A stretch of 53,297 nucleotides of DNA, from contig JAAZXW010000019.1 of assembly GCA_014239955.1 (NCBI GenBank), forward strand, positions 1 through 53,297, in the 5' to 3' direction. The position numbers and the translations under genes were made by a program. Of the stretch, positions 1-8,161 are shown piece after piece (the stretch's first letter is position 1; every line of letters begins with the position of its first letter). Under the pieces are notes generated by a model. It saw nothing but the letters and a program-made list of their open reading frames with translations, searched no databases and was not told where the DNA came from. Source of the DNA: Methanobacteriota archaeon. GTDB taxonomy: Archaea; Thermoplasmatota; Poseidoniia; Poseidoniales; Thalassarchaeaceae.

Positions 1-1
1 C

Positions 2-3000
2 GACGACGACAACGACGGATGCCTCGACGAGGACGACGACCTCCCCTACGACGACTCCGACTGCAACGACCTGGACGGTGACGGGGTTGGCGACATGACC
101 GACCTCGACGACGACGGCGACAACGTGATGGACGTCGACGACCCATTCCCGCTAGACGGGAACGCATGGGCCGACAACGACGGCGACGGGATCCCAGACT
201 ACACCGGCGACCCGCCATTCCTCGGAAACTTCGAGGGCGCGTCGATACCAGCAGGCTGGACCACTTACGGCGACGCTGACTGGTTCGTATGCGGCATGGG
301 ATCCTGCGGGAACCCAACCGGCAACCCGATCAACGGGTCGTACATGGCAGAGTCCGGCGACATCGACAACTCGGAGACGAGCTCGGTCGGAGTCACCATG
401 GACACCTTCGCTGGCGACGTCTCGTTCGACTACGAGACCTCCACGGAAGGCTTCTGGGACTACCTGAGGTTCTACGTGGACGGAAGCCTGACCATGAGCT
501 GGTCCGGAATTACCTCTGGCACCTACACCACCACGGTGAGCTCTGGATGGCACACCTTCGAGTGGATGTACTACAAGGACGCTAGCGTGAGCAGCAACTC
601 AGACACGGTCTGGATTGACGACGTGACTCTACCGATATCGCAGAACCTGACCAACGAAGACCCCGACGACGACAACGACGGCGTCTACGACGAGTTCGAC
701 CTTGACCCAATGGACCCATGCGTGAGCATGGACACCGATGGCGACGGCGAGCCCGACTGGGTCATGACCGGGATCTTCGACATGAGCGGATCGGGTGACG
801 AGAACTTCACCGTGGACTGCGACATGTCGATGTGGTACGAGGACTGGGACGACGATGGCGACGGCTGGGGCGACGAGGAAGAGTGGCTATGCGGATCCAA
901 CCACCTGGACGCCGAAGAGTCCCCATGGGACTTCGACCAGGACTGGATATGCGACGCACTGGATGACGACCTGGACAACGACGGTGCGCTCAACCCAGTG
1001 AACAACTGCGAGCTATACCTGACATGGGATGACTCTGCTGGGTTCATCGACTGCATTTCCGACGGCTTCCACTCAGTGGATGCCGACGGTGACGGCGAGT
1101 CCTCCTACATGGAGCTCATGCACGCATGGGCATTCCAGTGGGGTGGCCCCGACGACGAGGGAGATGACGAGGGCGAAGAGGGTGGCGATGACATCGGCAC
1201 CACGAGCCACAACTCGTCTCACATCGACGTCGAACTGTCCTTAGTGGACGATCTCGGAGATGTGGTGCAAACCCTCTACGGCTTCGACTGGGAGGAGATA
1301 GGTCTTGACGACAACTCCACCGAGGCGGATGAACTCGCGTTCATACTCGATAACATCGAGTACTATTTCGATTCAGAGGCAATGCAGCCGATGGAATGGT
1401 TCTTCGGCGGACTGATCGAGAACGCATCGTACGAGGGCGAATGGGGAGTAGAAGAAATCCCCGGACCGGATGGTGGCCCCACCTTCGTCTGCGGAAACGG
1501 CGATGAGATTCCGTTCGACTTCGTCAACGACGGGTATGACGACTGCGAGGACGGTGCGGACGAGCAGCAGTACAACGAGACTGGTGAGCCGATCAACTGG
1601 TTCGACTGCCACGACGGTTCCGAGATATGGGTCTACCAGGTCAATGACGGAATGGATGACTGCCCAGATGGCGAGGACGAGCACTGGGAAGGAGATAACT
1701 ACAATGAGTTCTCGTTCAACAGCACTGGCGCTACCGAGACCATACAGTGGGAGATGGTCATCTCCAACGACACATGCTTGGTCTTCGCTGATGCCGTCAT
1801 CATGGGGTGGGACATGTCATCAGGCTCCGGCGACCCAGCCAACTGGACCATACAGATGGGAACGTATGGGACGATAATGGCAGGACCTGCATTCGGTGCC
1901 GACGAGGACATGGATGGCATACCCGACTGCCTAGCAGACGAGTTCGGCGATGACGACGGAGATGGCGATGGCGATGGCGATGGCGATGGTGATGGCGATG
2001 GCGATGGTGACGGAAACGACACCGGAGAGCCAGAGGTATGGCCAACTCAGGAAGACATCGACGCGTTCAACGCAGAGTTCTGGTCCTGGGTATCGCAATG
2101 GGATGCTGACAACAGCTCCTCTCTGAACTTCTCAGAGTACTGGCAGATCATCACAGACACCAGTGAAGGCTTCGACTTCGAGAACCCTGGATGGTCCGCG
2201 GACACAACCGAGTGGGACCAGTTCCCATTCGACCCATCCGAGCAGATGGACACCGACATGGACGGAACCGGCGACAACGCTGATGGAGACGACGACAACG
2301 ACGGCGTCCCAGACAGCTTAGACGCGTTCCCGTACGACCCAAGCGAGGACACTGACCTTGATGGCGACGGAATCGGCGACAACTCCGACAACGACACCGA
2401 CGGAGATGGCATCGACAACGACGAGGACGACTTCGACAGCGATCCGAATGCAGCAGCCGACAACGACCAGGACGGCATCGACGACGCATCGGACTCCGAT
2501 GACGACAACGACGGCGTTCCTGACGTGGCTGACTGGTCACCAATGGACACCGACTGCATCGCTAACCCTGATGGCTGCGAGCAGTACGACACCGACGGCG
2601 ACGGAATCGGCGACAACGCCGACACCGACGACGACGGCGACGGCGTCGACGACGGATCCGACGTATTCCCGCTGGACGCCAGCGAGAACGCAGACGCTGA
2701 CATGGACGGAGTGGGCGACAACGCCGATCCCGACGATGACAACGATGGAACCCCAGATGGCCTAGACGCCTTCCCGAACAATGCGAACGAGCAGAGGGAC
2801 TACGATGGTGACGGAATCGGCGACGTGGCCGACGCTGACAGGGACGAGGACGGATCCCTCAACTCGGACGACGCGTTCCCGATGAACGAGAACGAGTGGT
2901 TGGACACCGACGGAGATAACGTCGGCGACAACAGCGATTCAGACATCGACGGCGACTCCGTACTGAACGCAGACGACTGGGCACCTACGGATGCAGCAGA

Positions 3001-3103
3001 GTGGGACGACACCGACGGCGACGGAACCGGCGACAACGCCGATACCGACGACGACGGCGACGGCACGCTCGACGCGGACGAGTACGACTGCGGCACTGAC
3101 TAG
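2..3103 (+). CDS. Asp-rich TSP3-repeat surface protein, 5'-partial, ends at in-frame TAG
   Basis: The reading frame is open from the first bases of the window, so the N-terminus and any signal peptide lie outside. Visible order: an Asp-rich stretch; a beta-sandwich-like region at about 220-650 opening with NFEGASIPAGW, resembling choice-of-anchor J / cleaved-adhesin domains; two LDL-receptor-A-like acidic modules at about 1482-1563 and 1600-1683 (NDGYDDCEDGADE and NDGMDDCPDGEDE); a Gly-Asp run; an EF-hand-like loop (DADNSSSLNFSEY, about 2103-2141); then about nine thrombospondin-type-3-like repeats (DTDGDGIGDNAD, DDDNDGVPD) to the TAG. Such repeats usually bind calcium in exported adhesins; that role is inferred. 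The frame continues open past the TAG into a membrane-anchor tail, so the gene is either interrupted, misread or read through. Homology of the single domains is by motif only. Confidence 0.85.
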   Translation, partial: DDDNDGCLDEDDDLPYDDSDCNDLDGDGVGDMTDLDDDGDNVMDVDDPFPLDGNAWADNDGDGIPDYTGDPPFLGNFEGASIPAGWTTYGDADWFVCGMGSCGNPTGNPINGSYMAESGDIDNSETSSVGVTMDTFAGDVSFDYETSTEGFWDYLRFYVDGSLTMSWSGITSGTYTTTVSSGWHTFEWMYYKDASVSSNSDTVWIDDVTLPISQNLTNEDPDDDNDGVYDEFDLDPMDPCVSMDTDGDGEPDWVMTGIFDMSGSGDENFTVDCDMSMWYEDWDDDGDGWGDEEEWLCGSNHLDAEESPWDFDQDWICDALDDDLDNDGALNPVNNCELYLTWDDSAGFIDCISDGFHSVDADGDGESSYMELMHAWAFQWGGPDDEGDDEGEEGGDDIGTTSHNSSHIDVELSLVDDLGDVVQTLYGFDWEEIGLDDNSTEADELAFILDNIEYYFDSEAMQPMEWFFGGLIENASYEGEWGVEEIPGPDGGPTFVCGNGDEIPFDFVNDGYDDCEDGADEQQYNETGEPINWFDCHDGSEIWVYQVNDGMDDCPDGEDEHWEGDNYNEFSFNSTGATETIQWEMVISNDTCLVFADAVIMGWDMSSGSGDPANWTIQMGTYGTIMAGPAFGADEDMDGIPDCLADEFGDDDGDGDGDGDGDGDGDGDGDGNDTGEPEVWPTQEDIDAFNAEFWSWVSQWDADNSSSLNFSEYWQIITDTSEGFDFENPGWSADTTEWDQFPFDPSEQMDTDMDGTGDNADGDDDNDGVPDSLDAFPYDPSEDTDLDGDGIGDNSDNDTDGDGIDNDEDDFDSDPNAAADNDQDGIDDASDSDDDNDGVPDVADWSPMDTDCIANPDGCEQYDTDGDGIGDNADTDDDGDGVDDGSDVFPLDASENADADMDGVGDNADPDDDNDGTPDGLDAFPNNANEQRDYDGDGIGDVADADRDEDGSLNSDDAFPMNENEWLDTDGDNVGDNSDSDIDGDSVLNADDWAPTDAAEWDDTDGDGTGDNADTDDDGDGTLDADEYDCGTD
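1961..2012 (+). repeat. Gly-Asp hexanucleotide repeat
   Basis: About eight copies of gatggc/gatggt encode an alternating Asp-Gly linker in the surface protein. It separates the LDLa-like part from the EF-hand-like and TSP3-like part. Such a run can change length by slippage in steps of two residues without losing frame. Confidence 0.85.
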
Positions 3104-3310
3104 AAGAACCCGAGCTCCGTGCCATCGGACTACGACGGTGACGGGATCTGCGACGCCCTGGACGACGAGGACAACAGGGGCGAGGACGGCATGACACCAA
3201 TAGGGAACGTCGCACAGGAGACGCCAGGCTTCACGCCAGGCTTCGCATCCGTGCTCGCTGTCATGTCCCTGCTTGGCGCTGCCATGCTCGGACGACGCAA
3301 GGACGACTGA
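3104..3310 (+). other. Detached C-terminal tail with PGF-type archaeosortase signal, in frame behind the TAG
   Basis: In the same frame as the preceding surface protein, these 68 codons continue the repeat pattern (SDYDGDGICDALDDED), then give a short linker, a duplicated TPGF motif, a hydrophobic segment (ASVLAVMSLLGAAML) and a basic end (GRRKDD). That is the tripartite form of a PGF-CTERM-like sorting signal, which archaeosortases process for lipid anchoring. The two TPGF copies are encoded by a perfect tandem 12-base repeat at 3221-3244. A GTG at 3119 could in principle start translation, but a free 63-residue tail makes little sense; the part belongs to the upstream protein. Whether it is made by readthrough, lost by mutation or cut off by a sequence error cannot be told here. 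Confidence 0.75.
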
Positions 3311-3383
3311 TCCCAGGATCGGCACAACATAACCCCGGGCCGGGGGCCACTCGGCACTCGGCTCGGGGCCACAACCCAATGCT

Positions 3384-3389
3384 GATAAG
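3384..3389 (+). promoter_or_regulatory. TATA-like element of the aIF5A gene
   Basis: The gataag here is centred about 25 nt before the ATG at 3412, the distance expected for a leaderless archaeal transcript. It supports 3412 as the start rather than the in-frame ATG at 3379, which would lie upstream of the element. Confidence 0.5.
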
Positions 3390-3411
3390 TCTCCCTTTGG
3401 ACAAGGGGGAC

Positions 3412-3798
3412 ATGCCAGGCACGACTCGGGCCGAGATACGGACGCTGAAGGTAGGGCGGTACGTTGCGATCGAGGAAAACGCCTACAAGATTCTCAGCAT
3501 GTCCAAGTCGAAACCCGGGAAGCACGGCTCGGCCAAGGCCAGGATAGAGCTAGAGGACATCTTCACCGGACAGAAGCGCTCACACGTGGGGACGGTGACC
3601 GACACGATCCAGATCCCCCTCATCGAGAAGGGCTCGGCCATCATCACGCACATCCAGGGGGAAGAGGTCCATGCGATGGACAGCAAGACCTACCAGAGCC
3701 TTATTCTGCCCGTCGAAGCGAGTATGAACCTGCAATCCGGCGGGGAGATACAGTGGATGGAAGCCATGGGGAGATACAAGATCAGCCGGGACCACTAG
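3412..3798 (+). CDS. Translation initiation factor 5A (hypusine-containing aIF5A)
   Basis: The 128-residue product has the aIF5A layout: an N-terminal SH3-like domain with the exposed loop SKPGKHGSAK, in which Lys37 is the residue converted to (deoxy)hypusine, and a C-terminal OB domain. The factor helps ribosomes through peptide bonds that form poorly, such as proline runs. The start at 3412 gives the usual N-terminus (short lead, then EIRTLKVGRYV) and has a TATA-like element about 25 nt upstream; the in-frame ATG at 3379 would add 11 residues not typical of the family. The gene stands alone between the surface protein and a transporter. A protein resembling deoxyhypusine hydroxylase lies at the far end of the window. 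Deoxyhypusine synthase is not in the window. Confidence 0.95.
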   Translation: MPGTTRAEIRTLKVGRYVAIEENAYKILSMSKSKPGKHGSAKARIELEDIFTGQKRSHVGTVTDTIQIPLIEKGSAIITHIQGEEVHAMDSKTYQSLILPVEASMNLQSGGEIQWMEAMGRYKISRDH

Positions 3799-3838
3799 CC
3801 CATTTTTCGCCATCTCCCGGCACAATGCCCACGTGAAG

Positions 3839-3844
3839 TATAAG
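3839..3844 (+). promoter_or_regulatory. TATA-like element of the OPT transporter gene
   Basis: A tataag lies with its centre about 24 nt before the ATG at 3866. This favours a leaderless message starting at or next to that ATG, over the in-frame GTG at 3833, which precedes the element. Confidence 0.5.
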
Positions 3845-3865
3845 CGTCGTTCTCGTACGCTCAGA

Positions 3866-6259
3866 ATGAGGGACATGACTGACGTGGAGCGCTCGGCCTA
3901 CAGGCAACCCGTAACCGCCTCCGGCCTCGAGGCTATCGAATCGGGCACCCTGACATGGCTCGACGAGGACATGTACAACAACCTCAACACCGGACTTCTG
4001 GAGCAGTACCTCGAGGAGAAGAACCTCAGCGAGTCCTTCGAGATAAGCCACTGGGACACGCGCAAGGTACTGATCGGCATACTCGTGGGCGCCGTCTTCA
4101 GCGGTGTCACTGCGTACATAGGCCTCAAGATAGGCCTCGCGGTGTCAGCGGCGTGGTACGTCGCATACCTGCTAGGCATGGCCCTACAGTGGTCACCATC
4201 GGAGGTCAACATAGCAACCAGTGCCACCACAGGGGCGACCAACGCCTCCATCGGGTTCATCTTCACGTTCCCCGCGATTTTCCTGCTCGCGTACTCGGAC
4301 GACTACAAGGTCGGTGACGGGCACCTTCTCAGCTCCGTGGACACGCTAAACCTGGCATTCATAGGGATTACCGCATCCATGTTCGCCGGTTTCCTGGGGG
4401 TGATGTACTTCATCATCTTCCGACGCGTCTGGCTGGTCGAGGACCCCCTCCCGATGCCGGGTTTCGAGGCCACTCTGAAGATGCTGGACATCTCATCCGA
4501 CGTCAGCTCAGGCTCCGCCGAAGCCGCTCGCGACTCATTGCGGACCGTCGGGATCTGGACCGTCCTCACGATGGGGCTGATGTTCGTCATCGACTACCCA
4601 ATCAGGTGGTCGAAGAAGGTCGCTGGCATCCCAAGCAGCATCGCAGACTGGTTCGCAATGACCCTGTCAGGAGAGAGGTGGGGTCTGGCCTCGGTATACA
4701 CGGAGAGGTGGATCCACCAGCCTAGCGAGCTTGCTGAGGGGCACGCCCCCTACAACGGGATCACGCCCTACGAGCAGGGGAATCCGATGTCATACACGTT
4801 CCTCGGCATCGAGATCAGCCCCACTCTCTTCGCGATAGGCTGGTTCATGAAGTTCAGAGCCGCACTCCTCGTCAATTTGGGGGCCATTCTGGCATGGTTC
4901 TGGCTGATCCCGCTGGCCGTCATGCAGGACGTCCCCGTATACGACCCGGAGCAGGGCGTCTACGTCAACATAACCGAGCTCGGTCCCATCGTCCAGTGGC
5001 AGGCATTCGGCTCCATCGTTCGCACAGTCGCAATAGGGGCGATCCTCGGAGGGGGATTCCTCGGACTGTTCAAGATGGCCCCGACCTTCATAGGAATCTT
5101 CGGGGACATCACCCAGGCCTTCTCAGGAGAGCAGGGGGACGAATTCGTGGAGGGCAAGGGCTGGTACGAGTGGCCGCTGTACCACATCCCCATTTTCATG
5201 GGCATATCCTTCTTCGCAATCACAGCAATCTTCGTCCTAGGGGGGTACCCGGTAGTCCCATCGCTGATATTCTCGGTGGTCCTACTCGCGACCACATTCC
5301 TCCTTGGCGCAATCGCAGTTCGCGTAATGGGCGAGACCGGGATAGAGCCCGTCTCAGGCACCTCATTCATCGTCCTCCTAATCCTCCTCATGGTCTTCCT
5401 AAACCTCGATGTCGGGCTAACCAAGGAGGAGTCAATACTTATGTCGCTCGTTGGCACCACCGTCTTCGGCTCGGCAATCAGCATGAGCGGGACGGTAGTC
5501 GGCGATTACAAGAACAGCCTCTACATAGGCAACAGGCCCTATCACATCTCCAAGGGGAACATCATGGGGGTCGTCCCGGGGGCGATCCTAGGTGCCGGCG
5601 TGGCCATCTTCCTCTCCAAGCTACTTGCCGACGGGACGATCGAACTGCTAGCCCCCCAAGCAAACGCCTTCGCATACTTCACAACAATCCTGGCCGAGGG
5701 GCAGGGCAATTGGAGCGCCCTCCTGATCGGCATGGCACTAGGCGCGTTCGCAGAGTGGGCCACAGGGATGGGGACCTCGTTCGGACTGGGAATGTACCTC
5801 CCCACCCCCGCTACCTTCCCCATGCTGATAGGCGGCGCATACCGATCGTGGTGGGAGGAGCGCAGGCTCAAGCCAGTAGTGGAGTCAGTGAGGCAGGAGG
5901 AAGGCGGAGCCGCTGCCGAGAAGAGGGGCGCACAGATGCTGCTCCTGACTTTCATGATCGCCGCCGGAGCCCTTACCGGGGAGGCATTCTACGGGGTCGA
6001 AGCCGCTGTCCTCGCGGTATTGGACGAGATTTCCATCGGAGGGCAGGCGCTCTCCCTCTACTCGTGGTGGCCGTATGCGAGACTCTTCGGCTTCGTGTTG
6101 ATCAACGTGTTCCTGGGGGCAATGGTGTACGTGCTATTCAGCAAGGCCGGAATCATAGGTGGTGGTGGAACGGGAGGAGGGCCACCCAAGCCGACCATTG
6201 TCCGGGGCCCGGTGCAGAAGGGCCCCACTGGCGTCCTGGACGCTGAGCTGGCGGACTGA
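3866..6259 (+). CDS. OPT-family oligopeptide transporter
   Basis: A 797-residue polytopic membrane protein with many hydrophobic segments from about residue 65 to near the C-terminus. Family hallmarks are visible: a first membrane hairpin with GAVFSGVTAYIGLKIGLAVS, a GAILGGGFLGLFK segment, and a late GTSFGLGMYLP segment. OPT proteins are proton-coupled importers of oligopeptides or of metal chelates; the substrate cannot be read from sequence. For a heterotroph living on protein, peptide import is the simpler guess. The tail is a Gly/Pro-rich soluble end (GGGGTGGGPPKP). A charged cytoplasmic N-terminus of about 60 residues precedes the first helix. The DMT permease gene begins 3 nt after the stop, so both are probably on one transcript. 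Confidence 0.9.
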   Translation: MRDMTDVERSAYRQPVTASGLEAIESGTLTWLDEDMYNNLNTGLLEQYLEEKNLSESFEISHWDTRKVLIGILVGAVFSGVTAYIGLKIGLAVSAAWYVAYLLGMALQWSPSEVNIATSATTGATNASIGFIFTFPAIFLLAYSDDYKVGDGHLLSSVDTLNLAFIGITASMFAGFLGVMYFIIFRRVWLVEDPLPMPGFEATLKMLDISSDVSSGSAEAARDSLRTVGIWTVLTMGLMFVIDYPIRWSKKVAGIPSSIADWFAMTLSGERWGLASVYTERWIHQPSELAEGHAPYNGITPYEQGNPMSYTFLGIEISPTLFAIGWFMKFRAALLVNLGAILAWFWLIPLAVMQDVPVYDPEQGVYVNITELGPIVQWQAFGSIVRTVAIGAILGGGFLGLFKMAPTFIGIFGDITQAFSGEQGDEFVEGKGWYEWPLYHIPIFMGISFFAITAIFVLGGYPVVPSLIFSVVLLATTFLLGAIAVRVMGETGIEPVSGTSFIVLLILLMVFLNLDVGLTKEESILMSLVGTTVFGSAISMSGTVVGDYKNSLYIGNRPYHISKGNIMGVVPGAILGAGVAIFLSKLLADGTIELLAPQANAFAYFTTILAEGQGNWSALLIGMALGAFAEWATGMGTSFGLGMYLPTPATFPMLIGGAYRSWWEERRLKPVVESVRQEEGGAAAEKRGAQMLLLTFMIAAGALTGEAFYGVEAAVLAVLDEISIGGQALSLYSWWPYARLFGFVLINVFLGAMVYVLFSKAGIIGGGGTGGGPPKPTIVRGPVQKGPTGVLDAELAD

Positions 6260-6262
6260 TTC

Positions 6263-7213
6263 ATGGCCGGGCTCAGGAGCGTCCCAGCGGGCGCATGGCT
6301 GACCCTGTCCATAGCCGTCCTAGCCGTCTCAAGCGCCGGGATAGTCCTGCAGGAGATGTCAGAGGTCCCCCCTTTGCTTCGAGCCTCTTGGAGGATGCAA
6401 GGCACGGCCCTGGTCCTCCTGCCCGGCTTCCTTTACCAGTCATCCCGCTCGCCAGACTTCGAGACCAGTCGGAAAGACGCCCAGCTAATCCTAGTCTCGA
6501 GTGCCTTCCTGGCCGTCCACTTCGGCAGTTGGGTCTGGTCACTGGACAATACCAGTCTCGTACACAGCCTTCTTTTCGTCAATACGCACCCACTAGTGGT
6601 AGTCGCCATGATGCCATTCATGGGCGAAGCCGTCCGTAGGGGGCACGTAGCAGGCGTTGCATTGGGATTCGCGGGTGCCACAGTGGCCCTGATGGACGTC
6701 GGTGACGGTGGCCAAGTAACGCTAGCGGGGGATTTTGCGGCTTTCATCGGTGCAGCCACAGTCGTCGGATACATCCTGGTTGGTAGGCACCTCAGATCGG
6801 AACGTGGCATGCCGATTTTCTTGTATGCATTCCCAGTTACCTTGGCTGCCGGGGCATGGCTCTCAGTCGGAACGGTCTTCTTCGAAGGCTCCTCGTTGGC
6901 ATCAATCGCACCGGAGGAATCTCTGCTGGGGTGGTCAGACCCCCTTTGGTTAGCATGGGTTGCGTACCTGTCCCTGGGACCTGGCCTCTGTGGCCACACT
7001 GGGATGAACACCGTGCTTAGGTGGATCCCCCCCATCATCGTGTCAATCACATTGCTGCTAGAACCAGTCCTCGGGGCAATCATCGGCTGGTTGTGGATCG
7101 GGGAGACGGTGATCGGACCATCAACAGTGGCCGGGGGCCTCATGATGATGTCCGGTGCAATACTTGTCACTCTCCAGGAGTCGAGCCAGAATGCCAGTGA
7201 ATCGGTTTCATAA
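6263..7213 (+). CDS. EamA/DMT-superfamily permease
   Basis: A 316-residue protein with about ten hydrophobic segments in two similar halves, as in EamA (drug/metabolite transporter) proteins. Typical features are the small-residue first helix, a WVWSL-type second segment (SWVWSLDNTSLVHSLLF), a GFAGATVALMDVGD segment closing the first half, and a late helix pair with LLEPVLGAIIGWLWIGE, which matches the family's conserved LEPV..A...G....GE pattern. The substrate is unknown; family members export amino acids, nucleotide-sugar relatives or other metabolites. It follows the OPT transporter by 3 nt and precedes SurE by 21 nt. Confidence 0.85.
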   Translation: MAGLRSVPAGAWLTLSIAVLAVSSAGIVLQEMSEVPPLLRASWRMQGTALVLLPGFLYQSSRSPDFETSRKDAQLILVSSAFLAVHFGSWVWSLDNTSLVHSLLFVNTHPLVVVAMMPFMGEAVRRGHVAGVALGFAGATVALMDVGDGGQVTLAGDFAAFIGAATVVGYILVGRHLRSERGMPIFLYAFPVTLAAGAWLSVGTVFFEGSSLASIAPEESLLGWSDPLWLAWVAYLSLGPGLCGHTGMNTVLRWIPPIIVSITLLLEPVLGAIIGWLWIGETVIGPSTVAGGLMMMSGAILVTLQESSQNASESVS

Positions 7214-7214
7214 C
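7209..7214 (+). promoter_or_regulatory. Possible TATA-like element of surE
   Basis: A cataac is centred about 24-27 nt before the tandem ATGs at 7235 and 7238. It overlaps the end of the DMT permease gene. The match to the elements seen upstream of aIF5A and SBDS is fair but not strong. Confidence 0.3.
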
Positions 7215-7234
7215 CGGGCCATCGTGCGAGAAAT

Positions 7235-8161
7235 ATGATGGCATTTCCGATACTCCTGACAAATGACGATGGCATCAACTCCCCGGGAATACAGGACTTG
7301 GCGGCCTCCCTAAACGGCAGGGGCCATCCGGTAGTAGTCCTCGCACCACTAACAGAGCAATCCGCGGTCGGGATGAAACTCACACTCCGTGATGACATGA
7401 TGTTCCAGGAGCACACGGATATCGCTGATAGGATCAGGATCGATGATGAAGTCCCCCTCCGGGTATTCTCACTGGATGGCTCTCCATGCGATTGCGTCAT
7501 CGTCGCCATAGATGGGGGATTGAAGTCCTGGGCGCCGGAGATTGAGCCTTGGATGTGCATTTCCGGGATTAACAGAGGGCCAAACCTCTCAGTCGACGTC
7601 CTCCACTCTGGGACGGTATCCGCTGCTCGTGAGGCCGCTCTCTACGGACTGCCATCCCTCTCAGTCAGCCTCGCGACCTACTCCCATCAGGACTACTCTC
7701 ACTCCATTGAAGCAGCTCTGGATGTATTGGACCGACTTTCCGCGGTCGTTAGGAAGAAGCCAGACAACATCTTGAGACCCGATGGGTCCAATAAAAGGCC
7801 CACTGAAGGCCCGGACCCCGACTCGCTTAGGTCTTGGTTCCTACAGGGAAACCTGTTTCTGAACCTGAATATCCCCGAGACCTGGAAGGGAGCGTTCCAG
7901 ACGGTCCCCCTTGGTGCTAGGTGGTATCACAACGCAACCGACATGATGGACAAGGGGTCAGTTGGCGTGGCTTTCGAGGTCGGAGCAGCCCGAATCGTGG
8001 ATGAGGACATAGAAATGACCGATTGCAACGCAGTAGGATCGGGCTTCGCATCCATAACGCCTCTGGCAAGCTGGCCCCAGAACCACCCCCTGGGGGTGCC
8101 CCAGTCGGTCATGGAAGAATCCACCAAGATGGGAGCCGAGGGGATGCCTCACTGGTTCTAG
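7235..8161 (+). CDS. surE: SurE-type 5'/3'-nucleotidase
   Basis: The protein of 308 residues shows the SurE signature: LLTNDDGINSPGI near the N-terminus with the two metal-binding aspartates, and SGINRGPNLSVDVLHSGTVS with the Asn and Ser residues of the active site, followed by AAREAALYGLPSLSVSL. SurE removes phosphate from nucleoside monophosphates and short polyphosphates using a divalent metal in the cytosol. It is longer than the usual 250 residues, mainly through a C-terminal extension and a loop around residues 175-200 (SNKRPTEGPDPDSL). Two adjacent ATGs (7235, 7238) are possible starts. It overlaps the convergent trmY gene by 4 nt. Confidence 0.93.
   Translation: MMAFPILLTNDDGINSPGIQDLAASLNGRGHPVVVLAPLTEQSAVGMKLTLRDDMMFQEHTDIADRIRIDDEVPLRVFSLDGSPCDCVIVAIDGGLKSWAPEIEPWMCISGINRGPNLSVDVLHSGTVSAAREAALYGLPSLSVSLATYSHQDYSHSIEAALDVLDRLSAVVRKKPDNILRPDGSNKRPTEGPDPDSLRSWFLQGNLFLNLNIPETWKGAFQTVPLGARWYHNATDMMDKGSVGVAFEVGAARIVDEDIEMTDCNAVGSGFASITPLASWPQNHPLGVPQSVMEESTKMGAEGMPHWF

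Noticed and set aside
2047-2781. Long Ser-rich open frame on the minus strand within the surface protein gene
   Set aside because: It is the mirror of GAC/GGC repeats on the plus strand; the composition follows from the Asp-rich code and there is no start context or homology.
1-3100. Regular repeats considered as a CRISPR array
   Set aside because: The repeats are protein-coding in one frame, vary in sequence and spacing, and no cas gene is present.
3101-3103. General reassignment of TAG to an amino acid in this organism
   Set aside because: Several genes with well-known lengths end in TAG here (aIF5A, trkA, surE), so TAG is a normal stop; only a local readthrough remains possible.
3311-3411. 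C/G-rich intergenic stretch examined as a possible tRNA or structured RNA
   Set aside because: It has GC-rich inverted pieces but no T-loop, anticodon arm or acceptor pairing; I only support a TATA-like element near its end.
4894-6246. 450-codon plus-strand frame inside the OPT transporter gene
   Set aside because: It lies in another frame of a clear transporter gene and reads as an Arg/Pro/Gly-rich sequence without domains, typical of a shadow in GC-rich DNA.
6433-7560. 375-codon minus-strand frame across the DMT and SurE genes
   Set aside because: It spans two well-supported plus-strand genes and has no recognisable domain.
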